Shown one piece after another: positions 1-8,478 of a DNA stretch of 45,298 bases. The stretch is from the NCBI GenBank assembly GCA_021846505.1, contig JAJZWV010000028.1:1-45298 (forward strand). The letters are read 5' to 3'. This DNA is from Bacillota bacterium (GTDB taxonomy: Bacteria > Bacillota > Sulfobacillia > Sulfobacillales > JAIMBI01). The position numbers were made by a program, and so were the translations under genes. Position 1 is the stretch's first letter, and the number at the start of each line of letters is the position of its first letter. A model generated the notes under the pieces. The model did no database searches. It was not told the DNA's origin and saw only the letters and a list, made by a program, of their open reading frames with translations.

Positions 1-16
1 ACGCCGGCTGGGGACT

Positions 17-118
17 CTAGACCGGGACGCGCCACCCCGGCGCCGTCTCCACCACCGCCGCCACCGGTTCGTGCGCCAATCCCCGCGCCGTCGTCCACTC
101 TGCGGTACCCTCCTCCAT
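17..118 (-). CDS. possible 33-residue small protein
   Basis: A short open frame starts with ATG and is preceded by a strong Shine-Dalgarno (AAGGAGGG on the minus strand, plus-strand 130-137) at about 11 nt. The product is acidic at the N-terminus, has no membrane segment and matches no family I recognise. It could equally be the surviving 5' end of a gene broken by an early TAG. The ribosome-binding site is the only real support. Confidence 0.3.
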   Translation of the reverse strand: MEEGTAEWTTARGLAHEPVAAVVETAPGWRVPV

Positions 119-265
119 AGCGGGAGCACCCTCCTTCGTCGATGTCGCGATCAACGAATGGGACGTGCTGCCGCTTCTCTCCTGCTTGCCCATCCCACAG
201 GTTTCAGCATAGAGCCCTGGGCGCCTTGACCCTGCCCGCGGAAGATCGCTGCGGCACCATCGCGA

Positions 266-271
266 TACAAT
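266..271 (+). promoter_or_regulatory. possible -10 box for the LON-domain gene
   Basis: TACAAT lies about 80 nt before the chosen ATG of the LON-domain gene. No convincing -35 box sits 17 nt upstream (the nearest TTGACC is too far away), so this is only a weak candidate. Confidence 0.2.
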
Positions 272-353
272 AGGGAGGAGCCGCCGCGCCGGGAGGCTAA
301 AGAGAAATACCCCTCCCGTGTCGCGAGGCATGGGACAAGAACGGAGGAACCAG

Positions 354-974
354 ATGGCACACAGCCGAGACTCCATGGCGCTGCCGCTCCTGCCGGCCAC
401 CGCCGTCGTGTACCCCGGAATGAAGGTGTCGCTGCATGTTCGGGAGGAGCGCTTCCGCCGGGTCGTCGCGGAGTGCTTGCACCACGATGTGCCCCTGGGC
501 GTGGTGTGGAAGCGCGAGGAAGTTCCTCCCGGGGACCCCTTGGTGCTCGCCTCCGTGGGCACGGTGGCACGCGTTTTGAAAACCCAGCGCCTGCTGGATG
601 GCCGCCTGTCGGTGACGCTGGCGGGTGTCGCTCGCTTTCAGCTCATCAGCTGGCGGCAGGGCGCGCGGCTCGTGGCGGGGCAGGTCCGCCTGCTGCCTGA
701 CTTGGACGACCGGCCGGGCCGCGCTTTGGCGGATGAGGCGTACGCCGTGGCGTCGGAATGCCAGGCGCTTGCCATGGAGCCCGGGGAGGCGCCCTATCTT
801 CCCCAAGACCCGGAAGCGCTGTCCTATTGGATTGCGCATCGGCTGCCACTGCCGGTGGCCGACCAGCAGGCGCTGCTTGAGCAGCCTAGCTTATCGGAGC
901 GTCTCAGCTACGAAGTCACCCTCCTGCGCCGCATGATTGACGAGGCCCGGCTTCCGCCCCGCCGCTCCAGCTGA
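354..974 (+). CDS. LON substrate-binding-domain protein
   Basis: A 206-residue protein made of a single LON N-terminal (substrate-binding) domain without the AAA+ or protease parts of Lon. The N-terminus reads LPLLPATAVVYPGM followed by HVREERFRRVV, matching the LPL(F)P..VLFPGM and F..RY.. pattern of the PF02190 family. Such stand-alone proteins are common, but their role is mostly unknown; binding of unfolded clients is an inference from Lon. The ATG at 354 was preferred over the ATG at 318 because GGAGG (343-347) stands 6 nt before it. The gene is alone: it is followed by a decayed regulator fragment and then an FAD oxidase on the same strand. Confidence 0.8.
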   Translation: MAHSRDSMALPLLPATAVVYPGMKVSLHVREERFRRVVAECLHHDVPLGVVWKREEVPPGDPLVLASVGTVARVLKTQRLLDGRLSVTLAGVARFQLISWRQGARLVAGQVRLLPDLDDRPGRALADEAYAVASECQALAMEPGEAPYLPQDPEALSYWIAHRLPLPVADQQALLEQPSLSERLSYEVTLLRRMIDEARLPPRRSS

Positions 975-994
975 GGGGCCAAGAAGCCGGTTGA

Positions 995-1303
995 GCAGAA
1001 GGCAAGCAAGCTATCGCGGGATCCAGTGCACCGCCGAGGGGTGCTCGGGACACCCCCACCCGTTGGGTGGATGCCGCGGATCGCGACCTGCTGCAGACCA
1101 TCATGGACAGCGCCCGCATTCCCACAGCCGTGCTGGCATCGCCGCTGGGGCTCCCCGAGGAAGACGTGGAGCGCCACCTCGCGCGGATGGAGGCGGCCGA
1201 CATCATCCAGACGCATCGGACCGTGGTGGACCCGTAGGTCTATTCCCTGTACTTTATCGAGCACGGGCCTGTGGGAGCTGCGGCTCCAGAGCTCCGCGCC
1301 TGA
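995..1303 (+). pseudogene. AsnC/Lrp-type helix-turn-helix remnant
   Basis: In the frame that contains GTG 1067 the translation reads VDAADRDLLQTIMDSARIP, then LGLPEEDVERHLARMEAADII and VVDP, followed by TAG at 1235. This is the usual winged-helix DNA-binding half of AsnC/Lrp regulators (LD..DR.IL..L..DARI...LA..LGL....V..R...LE..GII). The roughly 80-residue effector (RAM) domain is missing: beyond the stop only a short continuation (VYSLYFIEHG) remains in frame up to a TGA near 1303. No good start codon or Shine-Dalgarno is visible. It is best read as a decayed gene; a short HTH-only protein is a less likely alternative. Confidence 0.5.
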
Positions 1304-1400
1304 CTCGGCCGCACCCGGCCGGTCATGTGGCGAGGCTCGCCCGGGCATAATGAGTGCAGCCGGCGATCGAGGCCGCTGGCCGCCGCAGGAGGACTCTAGC

Positions 1401-2603
1401 ATGGCAGATGTTGTTTACTGGCAGTCCGCCCGCCGGTGGACGCCCCCTCCGCTGGCGACCTTGCCGCGGCGCGTCGATGCGGCCGTGCTGGGCGCCGGCC
1501 TGACCGGGCTGGCGGCGGCGCTCTACATGAGCACCGCCGGCCTCAGCGTGGTGGTCCTCGAGCGTGGCCGCGTGGGCGACGGGGCCAGCGGCCGCAGTGG
1601 GGGACAGGTGCTGACCGGCTTAAGCCCTTCCTATGGCGACCTGGCCGCCGCGTGGGGCGCCGACGCTCGATCCCTGTGGGCGGAGGGCGCTGCGGCGGTG
1701 GAGGACGTCGCGAAGCTGGTGGAGCATCACCACATTGAGTGCGACTGGCACCGGGGCGGCCACTTGGCGGTGGCCGCAGGTGCCACCCAGTGGCGCGCGC
1801 TGGCCGCGGACGCAGAGCGGCTCGCGGCGGACGGGATGGGCGTCGAGGTGCTGGACGCGAGCGAGACGGCCCACCGGCTGGGATGGGCCAGCTACCTCGG
1901 CTCGGTCTTGGATCCGCGGTCCGCGACCGTCAATCCCTACCGGCTCACGACGGGCTTGGCCCAGGTAGCGGTGCGTGCCGGGGCGGCCATCGTAGAGCAG
2001 GCCCCCGGCGCGGTGGAAAGATCCCCCGGAGGATTCCGGGTGCGGGCCGGCGGCGTGGCGATCGCCGCCGAGCAAGTGGTGGTGGCCACCAATGCCTATT
2101 TGCCCACGACGCTGCCCCATCTTCGGGGCCGGGTCCAGCGGGTTACCAGCCACATGCTGGCTACGGCGCCGCTGCCGCCGGCCGTAGCAGATCGGCTGCT
2201 GCGGGGTCGGCCGGCCCTGTACGAGGAGTCAGCGCGCGCGGCGCACCTTCAGAAGACTCCCGACGGCCGCCTCGTGTTCGGCAGCCGGCTGCCCGCAGCT
2301 GCCGCGCACCTGGGAAGCGGCCCAGCGCTGGCAGCGGTACTGCACGACCTCATTCCCGACCCCCTCGTGAACAGCCTTCCGATCGACAGTGCTTGGAGTG
2401 GCCCCATCGGCCACACCCAGGCTGGCCTGCCCACGCTAGGCCAGACCCCGTCCGGCATACGCTGGGTGGGTGCGTACAACGGCCACGGGGTGGCGCTCGC
2501 CGTTCGCCTTGGCACCGCCATGGGACGCTGGGTGGCCACCGGCGAGCGGCCCGTGTGGCCGCCCGGTCACATCGGCGCGGCGGCCTCCGCCCCCTCCCCC
2601 TGA
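1401..2603 (+). CDS. FAD-dependent amine/amino-acid oxidase (DadA/PuuB type)
   Basis: A 400-residue flavoprotein. The dinucleotide-binding motif GAGLTG is at residues 31-36 with the acidic strand end VVVLERG about 20 residues later. It is followed by GASGRSGGQV (residues 61-70), the GASGRNGGQ-like signature of gamma-glutamylputrescine oxidase/OrdL-type enzymes in the DAO family. The C-terminus carries the second FAD contact (WVGAYNGHGVALAVRLG). It should oxidise a primary or secondary amine or amino acid to the imine with release of H2O2 or electron transfer; the substrate is not evident. The ATG at 1401 has AGGAGG about 9 nt upstream. The decayed AsnC-type regulator just upstream may once have controlled it. 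Confidence 0.85.
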   Translation: MADVVYWQSARRWTPPPLATLPRRVDAAVLGAGLTGLAAALYMSTAGLSVVVLERGRVGDGASGRSGGQVLTGLSPSYGDLAAAWGADARSLWAEGAAAVEDVAKLVEHHHIECDWHRGGHLAVAAGATQWRALAADAERLAADGMGVEVLDASETAHRLGWASYLGSVLDPRSATVNPYRLTTGLAQVAVRAGAAIVEQAPGAVERSPGGFRVRAGGVAIAAEQVVVATNAYLPTTLPHLRGRVQRVTSHMLATAPLPPAVADRLLRGRPALYEESARAAHLQKTPDGRLVFGSRLPAAAAHLGSGPALAAVLHDLIPDPLVNSLPIDSAWSGPIGHTQAGLPTLGQTPSGIRWVGAYNGHGVALAVRLGTAMGRWVATGERPVWPPGHIGAAASAPSP

Positions 2604-2616
2604 GGCGCGCTGCAAG

Positions 2617-2629
2617 ATGGGCTAAGCCC
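2617..2629. repeat. short palindrome between convergent genes
   Basis: TGGGCTAAGCCCA lies just past the end of the FAD oxidase, in the gap before the convergent peptidase pseudogene. It could act as a weak transcript end, but there is no U-tract and the stem is only five to six pairs. Confidence 0.2.
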
Positions 2630-2641
2630 AATACCGTTTAC

Positions 2642-4704
2642 TTAGGGACGATCAGGGGATCTTGCCAAGCCGGGAGTTGAGGCCGCCCGCGTTTTCGAGG
2701 CCCGTGATGCGGCGAAGGCGGTCGCGGGCCCGAAGGGCCGCCACCGCCTTCCGTGGTGCTCGCCGGGGGTCACTACCAGCTCGGCGGGTACACCCCGCCG
2801 CACGGCGGGCGCGTACAGGTGCTCTGTCTGGGCCACGGGGCAGCGCCAGTCGTACTCGCCGGCCGCAATCAAGAGCGGCGTCGCCAGTGCATCGGCCGAC
2901 GACTGGGGAGACGACGGGCGATAGCCCTCCGGGTGTTGTCAGGGCACGCCCCAGCCATCCTGCCAGTGCTGGTCCGTATCGCCATGGCCCCACCTGCCAT
3001 GCTCGGTCGCGGCTGCCTGAAAGCGATGAGTGTGGCCGACCGCCCAATTGGTCATCACGCCGCCATAGGAAAAGCCGGTGAGATTCGGCCGACCGGGGTC
3101 GGCGATGCCTATGGCCACCACGTAGTCCACGCCCGCCATAAGGTCGGCCTGCTCGCGGGGGCCCCAGCCCCCTCGAATGGCAAATGGCCAGGCCGCCCCG
3201 TAGAATACCGACCCGCGGCAGTTCACCAACCGCACCGCATAGCCCAGGCCCGCCCGATATTGGTGATCGAACCGAAAGGCGAGTGCGTCGGACGCTTGGG
3301 GCCGCCGTGGGGCACAGCAATGAGGGGAAGGCGCCCCGCGGCGCCCGGGGCATGATTAGCACGCCCTCGACCGGCTCGCCCTCGGGGTTGTCAAGTGACA
3401 CCCGGCGATACTGCGGCACCGCGCGGCCGCGAAACGCCTCCTGATTGAACAACGTCAGGCGTGTGAGGGAACCCTGGAGGTCCGTGCGGTGCAGCTCGGC
3501 CGCCCTGTCGAGGCGGTTCAGCACGACGACCGTGGTGCCGCCCGCGTGGGACAGCGCTTCCACCACGCCCACGCGGTCGCGCGGGAGCAGCGTCTCCCAC
3601 CACCCTGTGGTGCTCACCCACACCAGGCTCGTCGGGCCATGGTCTGGCATCAGGGCCAGCAATTGCTGCCCACCCATCCACACCGGGTCATGGATAGGCC
3701 CCGGGGCGCCGGCCGCCAGCACCTGCCAGGTCGTCTGGCCCAGCGCGCGGGGCGCGGTGCGTTCGCTATCGGATCCGCACCCGGAGCCAAGGGCGGCACC
3801 CCCCACCGGCAGACTCAAAGCCTACGCCCAGCTGGGAGAAGTCAGCCATGGGGGTGGCGTGCGCCACGGAAGCCGGCATGAGGCGGCCCGGGGTGTAGCC
3901 CGCATCGGGGTCCAGCAGGCTCACGAACGCCACTTGCGCGCCGCCCGGCGAAAAGGACCCGGCGCCGCACTTGCCCGCCATCCGGGGATACCATCCACAC
4001 ATCCGTGGGCTGATTGAGGCCGGCAGCGCCGGTGGGGTTGGAGCGAAACAGCACCCAGGCTCCGTCGGGCGCCCAGCGCGGGTCGTGCTCGGACCCCGGC
4101 CCATCGGTGAGCCGCTGTGCTGGTCCGGTGGCCACCTCGATTCGGAACAGATGCACCGGTACGCTATCGAGGTAGCCGACCCCGTCCCGCTTGATGCTGG
4201 GCCGGGCCACCACTCACGGCCCGGGCTGCCGAGGCTGCCGAATGGACGCCAGGTAGGCGGCCTGCTGGGCCGACGGGTCGCGCGCAGCGACGGCCAAAAC
4301 TTTTCCGCCGGGCGACCAGGCACAGCTCTCCACACCTTCGGCCCGGTCCGCGAGCGGCCGCGGCTCTCCGCCCCGCTCCAGATCAAACACCAACGCCACG
4401 CGGCGGGTGTCCGGCGACCACTGCGGGCTTTTTGCCCCATCCGCCCTTGCGTGACGCGATGAGGGGCCGCCTGCCCGTCGGCGGGCCCGATCCACAGCGC
4501 CGCGAAGCGGTCATCCTCGCGGTCGCGCGCGGCGTCCACGATGAGAGCGCCCCGCGTGCCCTCCGGAGATACGGCGGGCACCCGGAGTCTTCGCACCTGC
4601 GCGCAGTCCAGGAGTCGCCACCGCCGCGCACCTGGCGCTCGCGCTTGTGGCTCTGCCAGGGCTTGTCTCCTGCCCTTCTGATCCGTTAGCTTCATCCGTC
4701 TCAC
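2642..4704 (-). pseudogene. S9-family (prolyl oligopeptidase/acylaminoacyl-type) peptidase, multiply frameshifted
   Basis: Pieces of one S9 serine peptidase can be followed on the minus strand but switch frame repeatedly. The N-terminal propeller is recognisable as AKSPQWSPDTRRVALVF and DGVGYLDSVPVHLFRI, then HDPRWAPDGAWVLF, in one frame that is interrupted by TGA at 4214-4216. A second frame carries SLDNPEGEPVEGVLIMP. A third carries the nucleophile region NLTGFSYGGVMTNWAVG (about 3050-3100), and a fourth carries the C-terminal LIAAGEYDWRCPV and TPGEHHG with the catalytic His. At least five disruptions are needed to join them, so no functional enzyme can be made. The full-length relative would be about 650-680 residues. 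The neighbours are intact, so this is more likely true decay than poor sequence. Confidence 0.85.
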
Positions 4705-4842
4705 TTCGCCCTCCAGGCGCCGACTCCTCCCCTTCCGCCTCGGTAGCTGGCCCTTGCCGATGGTGGTATCGTGCGCTTAGGGCCATGGCGGGTTCCAGAG
4801 CCGCTGGGGCCCAAGCAGTCAAAGCACAGGGAGGGAGCTGCC

Positions 4843-5157
4843 ACGCCATTTCAACATATCGTCCTCATGAGGTTTCCGAATCCGCTCGGTAAGGAGGACC
4901 TCGACTGGATGGGCCGCATCATCGGCGACTTCCCCGACGCCATTGGCGGCATGGACGGGCTCTCGTGGGGAACCGACGTCAGCGGCCGCGCCCAGGGATA
5001 CCAGTTTGGGCTGGTGGTGCGGTTTCGGGACGCCGCCGCCGCCGAGGCGTATCAAGTTCACCCGCGCCATCAAGACCTGGTGCAGTGGATCCGCGCCCGC
5101 GGCGGCCAGGTGCTGGCTTTCGATTTCCCGACGCCGGACCACGCCGGCCCGCGATAG
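4843..5157 (+). CDS. Dabb (stress-responsive A/B barrel) family protein, probable ACG start
   Basis: The product is about 104 residues of the dimeric alpha/beta-barrel (Dabb, PF07876) type. It starts FQHIVLMRFPN, has a central LSWGTDVSGRAQGYQFGLVVRF and ends with a typical VHPRHQDLV helix. Members are small ferredoxin-fold proteins, often of unknown role and sometimes stress- or ligand-related. The family begins one or two residues before the FQHIV strand. In frame there, the only codon at a proper distance (8 nt) from the strong GGAGG is ACG at 4843. The alternative GTG at 4771 has no Shine-Dalgarno and adds 24 residues unlike the family. It lies 37 nt upstream of the VOC gene, probably in one transcript. 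Confidence 0.7.
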   Translation, partial: TPFQHIVLMRFPNPLGKEDLDWMGRIIGDFPDAIGGMDGLSWGTDVSGRAQGYQFGLVVRFRDAAAAEAYQVHPRHQDLVQWIRARGGQVLAFDFPTPDHAGPR

Positions 5158-5194
5158 CGCCCGGGGAGCGCGGAGGGCCAGAAGGGAGCCTAAC

Positions 5195-5545
5195 ATGGCA
5201 AGTGTCGGTTGGGGCCCGGTCCTGCTGTTTGTCCAGCCGTTCGAGGCGTGCCGCCGGTTTTACGAGGATGGAATCGGGCTGGTGCCGCGTGTCGCCCGCG
5301 CGGGGTATGTGGAATACCCGGTGGGCAGTGCGACGCTGGCACTCCATGCCACCAGCGAGCCGCGGCCCGGCCCGGGCCCCGTGGCGCTGCACCTCTATGT
5401 CGAGAGTGCCGACGCCATGGCGCAGCAGCTGCTCGCGGCGGGGTTTCCGCCGCTGGGGCCAGTCGTTGCCATGCCGTGGGGGCGGGAGCTTTCGGTGGCA
5501 GACCCCGCCGGATGCCCCTGGGATCTTTTAGAGCGGCCGGCATAG
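5195..5545 (+). CDS. VOC (glyoxalase/bleomycin-resistance-fold) protein
   Basis: A 116-residue, single-unit VOC protein. The first beta-alpha-beta-beta-beta half shows VLLFVQPFEACRRFYEDGIGL and VEYPVGSATLALH; the second shows VALHLYVESADAMAQQLLAAGF and the closing ELSVADPAGCPWDLLE, which matches the usual (V)ADPDGN..EL ending. These proteins bind a divalent metal and act as lyases, dioxygenases or drug-binding proteins; the substrate cannot be told. AAGGGAG sits about 8 nt before the ATG. It lies between the Dabb gene and the LigB-like gene, and the three may form a small operon. Confidence 0.8.
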   Translation: MASVGWGPVLLFVQPFEACRRFYEDGIGLVPRVARAGYVEYPVGSATLALHATSEPRPGPGPVALHLYVESADAMAQQLLAAGFPPLGPVVAMPWGRELSVADPAGCPWDLLERPA

Positions 5546-5582
5546 CGGGCCGCCGCACAGAGCCGCAAAGGGGGACAAGAAG

Positions 5583-6407
5583 ATGCCGCTGGTGGCTGGG
5601 GCAATTATGCCCCACGGAGGAGAGGCCATCCCGGAATTGGCCGGGGACCGCCAAGAGCTGTTTCGCCCCACTCGAGAGGGGCTGGAGGCTGCCAGCCGCG
5701 CTGTGCGGGCCGCCGGCCCCGACGTGCTGGTGGTCATCACGCCGCATGGCATACGCGCGGAAGGCAAGCTCGCGGTGTCGTACAGTGAGCGCACGGAAGG
5801 CGTGCTGTCGCTGGGCGACCACCGCGTGACCGCCAACTTCCTCGTGGACCGCGGGCTGGCGCTGGCCCTGGCGAACGCCGCCGAGGCGGCGGAGATTCCC
5901 ACCGCCCTCTTGTCATATGGCGCGTCGTCTGGCCCGCACTCGTGCCTGCCGATGGACTGGGGCGCCCAAGTGCCGCTGCACTTTCTGGCTCCGGCGGGCG
6001 AGCCCGCGCCTCCCGTCGTCACGGTGGTGCCGTCGCGGGCCCTGCCCTTTCACACCTTGGCTCAGTTCGGTGAAATATTGCACGACGTGGTGGCCGCCCG
6101 TGGCCGGCGGGTGGCCCTAATCGCCAGCTCGGACCTCTGCCATGCACACGACCCCAGTGGGCCCTATGGCTACGATCCGGCCGCCGCCGCGCTGGACGCA
6201 CACATCGTGGACCGCGTCCAGGCAGATGACTTAGCGGCGCTGCTGGCCGTCGATCCCACGCTGATTGAGCATGGCAAGCCCGATGGGCTGTGGCAAATCG
6301 CGGTCCTGACCGGTGCGCGGCGCCGCGTGGCGTGGCGGTCGACGTTCCTGCAGTATCAGGTGCCCACGTACTTCGGGATGCTGTCTGCCGTGTACACTCT
6401 CAGCTGA
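5583..6407 (+). CDS. LigB-superfamily class III extradiol dioxygenase-fold protein
   Basis: A 274-residue protein with the LigB/Memo fold pattern. It has an early MPHGGEAI histidine, VVITPHGIRA (second PHG histidine), SYGASSGPHSCLPMDWG, the ASSDLCHAHDPSGPYGYDP segment and a C-terminal GKPDGLWQIAVLTGA stretch. These match proteins annotated as extradiol ring-cleavage dioxygenase class III, including members of AmmeMemoRadiSam clusters. The histidines fit an Fe(II)-binding site, but the real substrate is unknown. The ATG is preceded by AAAGGGGG. It is 37 nt downstream of the VOC gene, and the gap to the convergent prkA contains a long stem-loop. Confidence 0.75.
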   Translation: MPLVAGAIMPHGGEAIPELAGDRQELFRPTREGLEAASRAVRAAGPDVLVVITPHGIRAEGKLAVSYSERTEGVLSLGDHRVTANFLVDRGLALALANAAEAAEIPTALLSYGASSGPHSCLPMDWGAQVPLHFLAPAGEPAPPVVTVVPSRALPFHTLAQFGEILHDVVAARGRRVALIASSDLCHAHDPSGPYGYDPAAAALDAHIVDRVQADDLAALLAVDPTLIEHGKPDGLWQIAVLTGARRRVAWRSTFLQYQVPTYFGMLSAVYTLS

Positions 6408-6412
6408 CGCGC

Positions 6413-6455
6413 GCCAGCCGCAGGGCGGGCGTCTCGGGAGCGCCCCGCGGCTGGC
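6413..6455. terminator. stem-loop between convergent genes (likely bidirectional terminator)
   Basis: GCCAGCCGC (6413-6421) pairs with GCGGCTGGC (6447-6455), and an inner GGGCG/CGCCC extends the stem after one mismatch. It fills the short gap between the LigB-like gene and prkA, which converge here. No U-tract follows on either strand, so intrinsic termination is plausible but not certain. Confidence 0.5.
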
Positions 6456-6463
6456 GGAGTCTG

Positions 6464-8365
6464 TCAGCGGGCCAGCAGCGTCCCCACGTACTGCAAGATG
6501 GCGTTGGCGCACTCCGGGCAGTAGCCGTGCTCGCTCATCAGCCGAGCGGCCACGTCGTTGAGCTTCTTCAGCTGGTCCTGATCTGGGGTTTTCGTCGACG
6601 TCGTAATTTTCACCACGTTCTTCAAGTCGCTGAACAGCTTGTTCTCGATGGCTTCGCGGAGCCCCGCGTGGCAGGTGTAGTCAAAGGACTGGCCGCGCCG
6701 GGCCAGCGACGAAATGCGAATCAGGATCTCTTCGCGGAAGGCGCGCTTGGCGTTTTCGGTGACCCCCACCTGCTCCTCAATGCTGCGCATCAGCTTTTCG
6801 TCCGGCTCGAGTTCTTCCCCGGTCAGCGGGTCAGACAGCTTGGTTTTGTTGATGTACGCCTCGATGTTGTCCAGATAGTTGTTCAACAGCGCGCGGGCCG
6901 ACTCCTCGAACGAGTAGACAAACGCCTTTTGCACTTCAATCTTGGCCATCTCGTCATATTCCCGCCGGGTTTCGTAAATGAGGTTCAGCAGGCGCTCTTT
7001 CTCGTCGTGGGAAAACCCCGTGTGCTGCTCGAGCCCATCTTTAAGCGCCCGCAGCGCATCGATCGGGTTGATGCATCGCACGCCTGGGCGCACCAGCGCC
7101 GTCGACAGGCGGTTGATGATGTACCGCGGCGAAATGCCGGCCATCCCCTCATCCGGATGCTCCTCACGCAGGTCCTTGACATCCTTGGCGGTATAGCCTT
7201 CGACAGCGAGGCCGTCGTAGAGCTTCAGCTTCTTCACCAGCGACAAGCCCTGGCGCTTAGACTCCTTGAGGCGCGACAGCACGGCAAACATGCTGGCCAC
7301 CCGGAGCGTGTGAGGCGCGAGGTGGACGCCTTCCAGCCCCGACTCCCGAATTAGCTTGTCGTGGATGCGCTCCTCATCGCCCACGCGCAGGTTGTACGGC
7401 ACCCGGATGAGAATCATGCGGTCGCGCAGCGCCTCGTTTTTGTCGTTTTCGACGAACCGCTGGTACTCCGCCTCGTTGGTGTGGCTCACAATCACCTCAT
7501 CGGCGTAAATCAGCGAGAAGCGTCCTGTCTTGATGCTTTGCTCCTGACTTAAGGTTAGCAGGCCGTAGAGAAATTTCTCGTCGCTCTTCAGCAGCTCGAT
7601 GAACTCCATCAGGCCGCGGTTCGCAATGTTCAGCTCGCCGTCAAAGCGATAGGCGCGCGGATCCGACTCGCTCCCGTACTCCCCCACCGTCGCCAGATCA
7701 ATGCTGCCGGTGAGCTCTGCGATGTCCTGCGACTTGGGGTCGCTCGGGGCAAACGTGCCAATCCCCACGCGGTGCTTTTCATCCAGCGCCAGCCGCTCCA
7801 CGGGCACCTGGTCGATGTCGCCGCCCCAGTCCGCCTCCAGCCGATGCTGGCACACGGGGCACAAGTCGCCCTCGATGTACACCCCGTACTCCCGCTCTAG
7901 CTCGCTGCGCAGCGGCCCGGGAATCAGGTGCAGCGGCTCTTCGTGCATGGGGCAGCCCACAATCGCGTACATGGCCCCGGCGGGGGTGCGCGAGTACACC
8001 TCCAGCCCGCGCTTCAGCAGGGTGACGAGCGTGGACTTGCCGCCCCCCACCGGCCCCATCAGCAGCAAAATGCGCTTGCGCACTTCCAGCCGCCGTGCCG
8101 CCGAGTGAAAGTAGTCCACGAGCTGGCTCAGGGTGCGCTCCAGCCCAAACAAGTCGCCCGTGAAAAACAGATACCGGGGCCCCTCCGGCCCCTCCTCCAC
8201 GCCTCCGGCCGCAATGAGGTCATACACGCGCGCATGGGAGAGCCGGGCCAGGCCGGGGTCCGCACGCACGCGGTCAAAGTACTCCCAGAAGGTGCCGGTC
8301 CAGCGCAACGCGGCCTCCTGGGCCCGCCACCTTCGCAATCGCTCCTGCAGCGCCGCTGCATCCAT
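6464..8365 (-). CDS. prkA: PrkA serine protein kinase / AAA+ sporulation protein
   Basis: A 633-residue protein, essentially the length of Bacillus subtilis PrkA. The AAA+ core has Walker A GPVGGGKST at residues 104-112, followed by a CPMHEEPLHLIP segment and CPVCQHR. The middle has LLTLSQEQSIKTGRFSLIYADEVIVSHTNEAEY, typical of PrkA/YeaG, and the C-terminus has a CPECANAIL knuckle. In Bacillus it is a mother-cell, sigma-E-dependent sporulation protein; in enterobacteria YeaG works with YeaH and YcgB. The ATG at 8365 is 7 nt from AAGGAGGG; the GTG one codon upstream is too close. Four copies of an 11-bp tandem repeat lie directly upstream. Its usual partners yhbH and spoVR lie 2.1 kb upstream. 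Confidence 0.95.
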   Translation of the reverse strand: MDAAALQERLRRWRAQEAALRWTGTFWEYFDRVRADPGLARLSHARVYDLIAAGGVEEGPEGPRYLFFTGDLFGLERTLSQLVDYFHSAARRLEVRKRILLLMGPVGGGKSTLVTLLKRGLEVYSRTPAGAMYAIVGCPMHEEPLHLIPGPLRSELEREYGVYIEGDLCPVCQHRLEADWGGDIDQVPVERLALDEKHRVGIGTFAPSDPKSQDIAELTGSIDLATVGEYGSESDPRAYRFDGELNIANRGLMEFIELLKSDEKFLYGLLTLSQEQSIKTGRFSLIYADEVIVSHTNEAEYQRFVENDKNEALRDRMILIRVPYNLRVGDEERIHDKLIRESGLEGVHLAPHTLRVASMFAVLSRLKESKRQGLSLVKKLKLYDGLAVEGYTAKDVKDLREEHPDEGMAGISPRYIINRLSTALVRPGVRCINPIDALRALKDGLEQHTGFSHDEKERLLNLIYETRREYDEMAKIEVQKAFVYSFEESARALLNNYLDNIEAYINKTKLSDPLTGEELEPDEKLMRSIEEQVGVTENAKRAFREEILIRISSLARRGQSFDYTCHAGLREAIENKLFSDLKNVVKITTSTKTPDQDQLKKLNDVAARLMSEHGYCPECANAILQYVGTLLAR

Positions 8366-8380
8366 CACGACTCCCTCCTT

Positions 8381-8429
8381 CGGGGCTCTCTCGGGGCTCT
8401 CTCGGGGCTCTCTCGGGGCTCTCTCGGGG
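8381..8429 (-). repeat. 11-bp tandem repeat (about 4.4 copies) before the prkA ribosome-binding site
   Basis: On the plus strand CGGGGCTCTCT is repeated without change at 8381, 8392, 8403 and 8414, followed by a partial CGGGG. On the prkA coding strand this is a run of purine-rich units immediately 5' of AAGGAGGG. Its unit length is close to one helical turn. It lies in the untranslated leader, so copy-number changes would shift promoter-to-gene spacing or leader structure rather than a reading frame. Confidence 0.9.
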
Positions 8430-8478
8430 AACTGTCAGTTGTCGTGTTGCGTGAGGGTGCGCGGTTGGAGTGACAGTT
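8430..8478. repeat. inverted repeat upstream of prkA
   Basis: AACTGTCA (8430-8437) and TGACAGTT (8471-8478) are perfect 8-bp arms separated by 33 bp. They stand just upstream of the tandem repeat in front of prkA and could be two half-sites of a regulator or a large stem-loop. No known operator is matched. Confidence 0.4.

Noticed and set aside
1026-1400. Extension of the FAD oxidase upstream to 1026
   Set aside because: The extra residues are Trp/Arg/Pro-rich and overlap the AsnC remnant in another frame; ATG 1401 has a strong ribosome-binding site and fits the family N-terminus.
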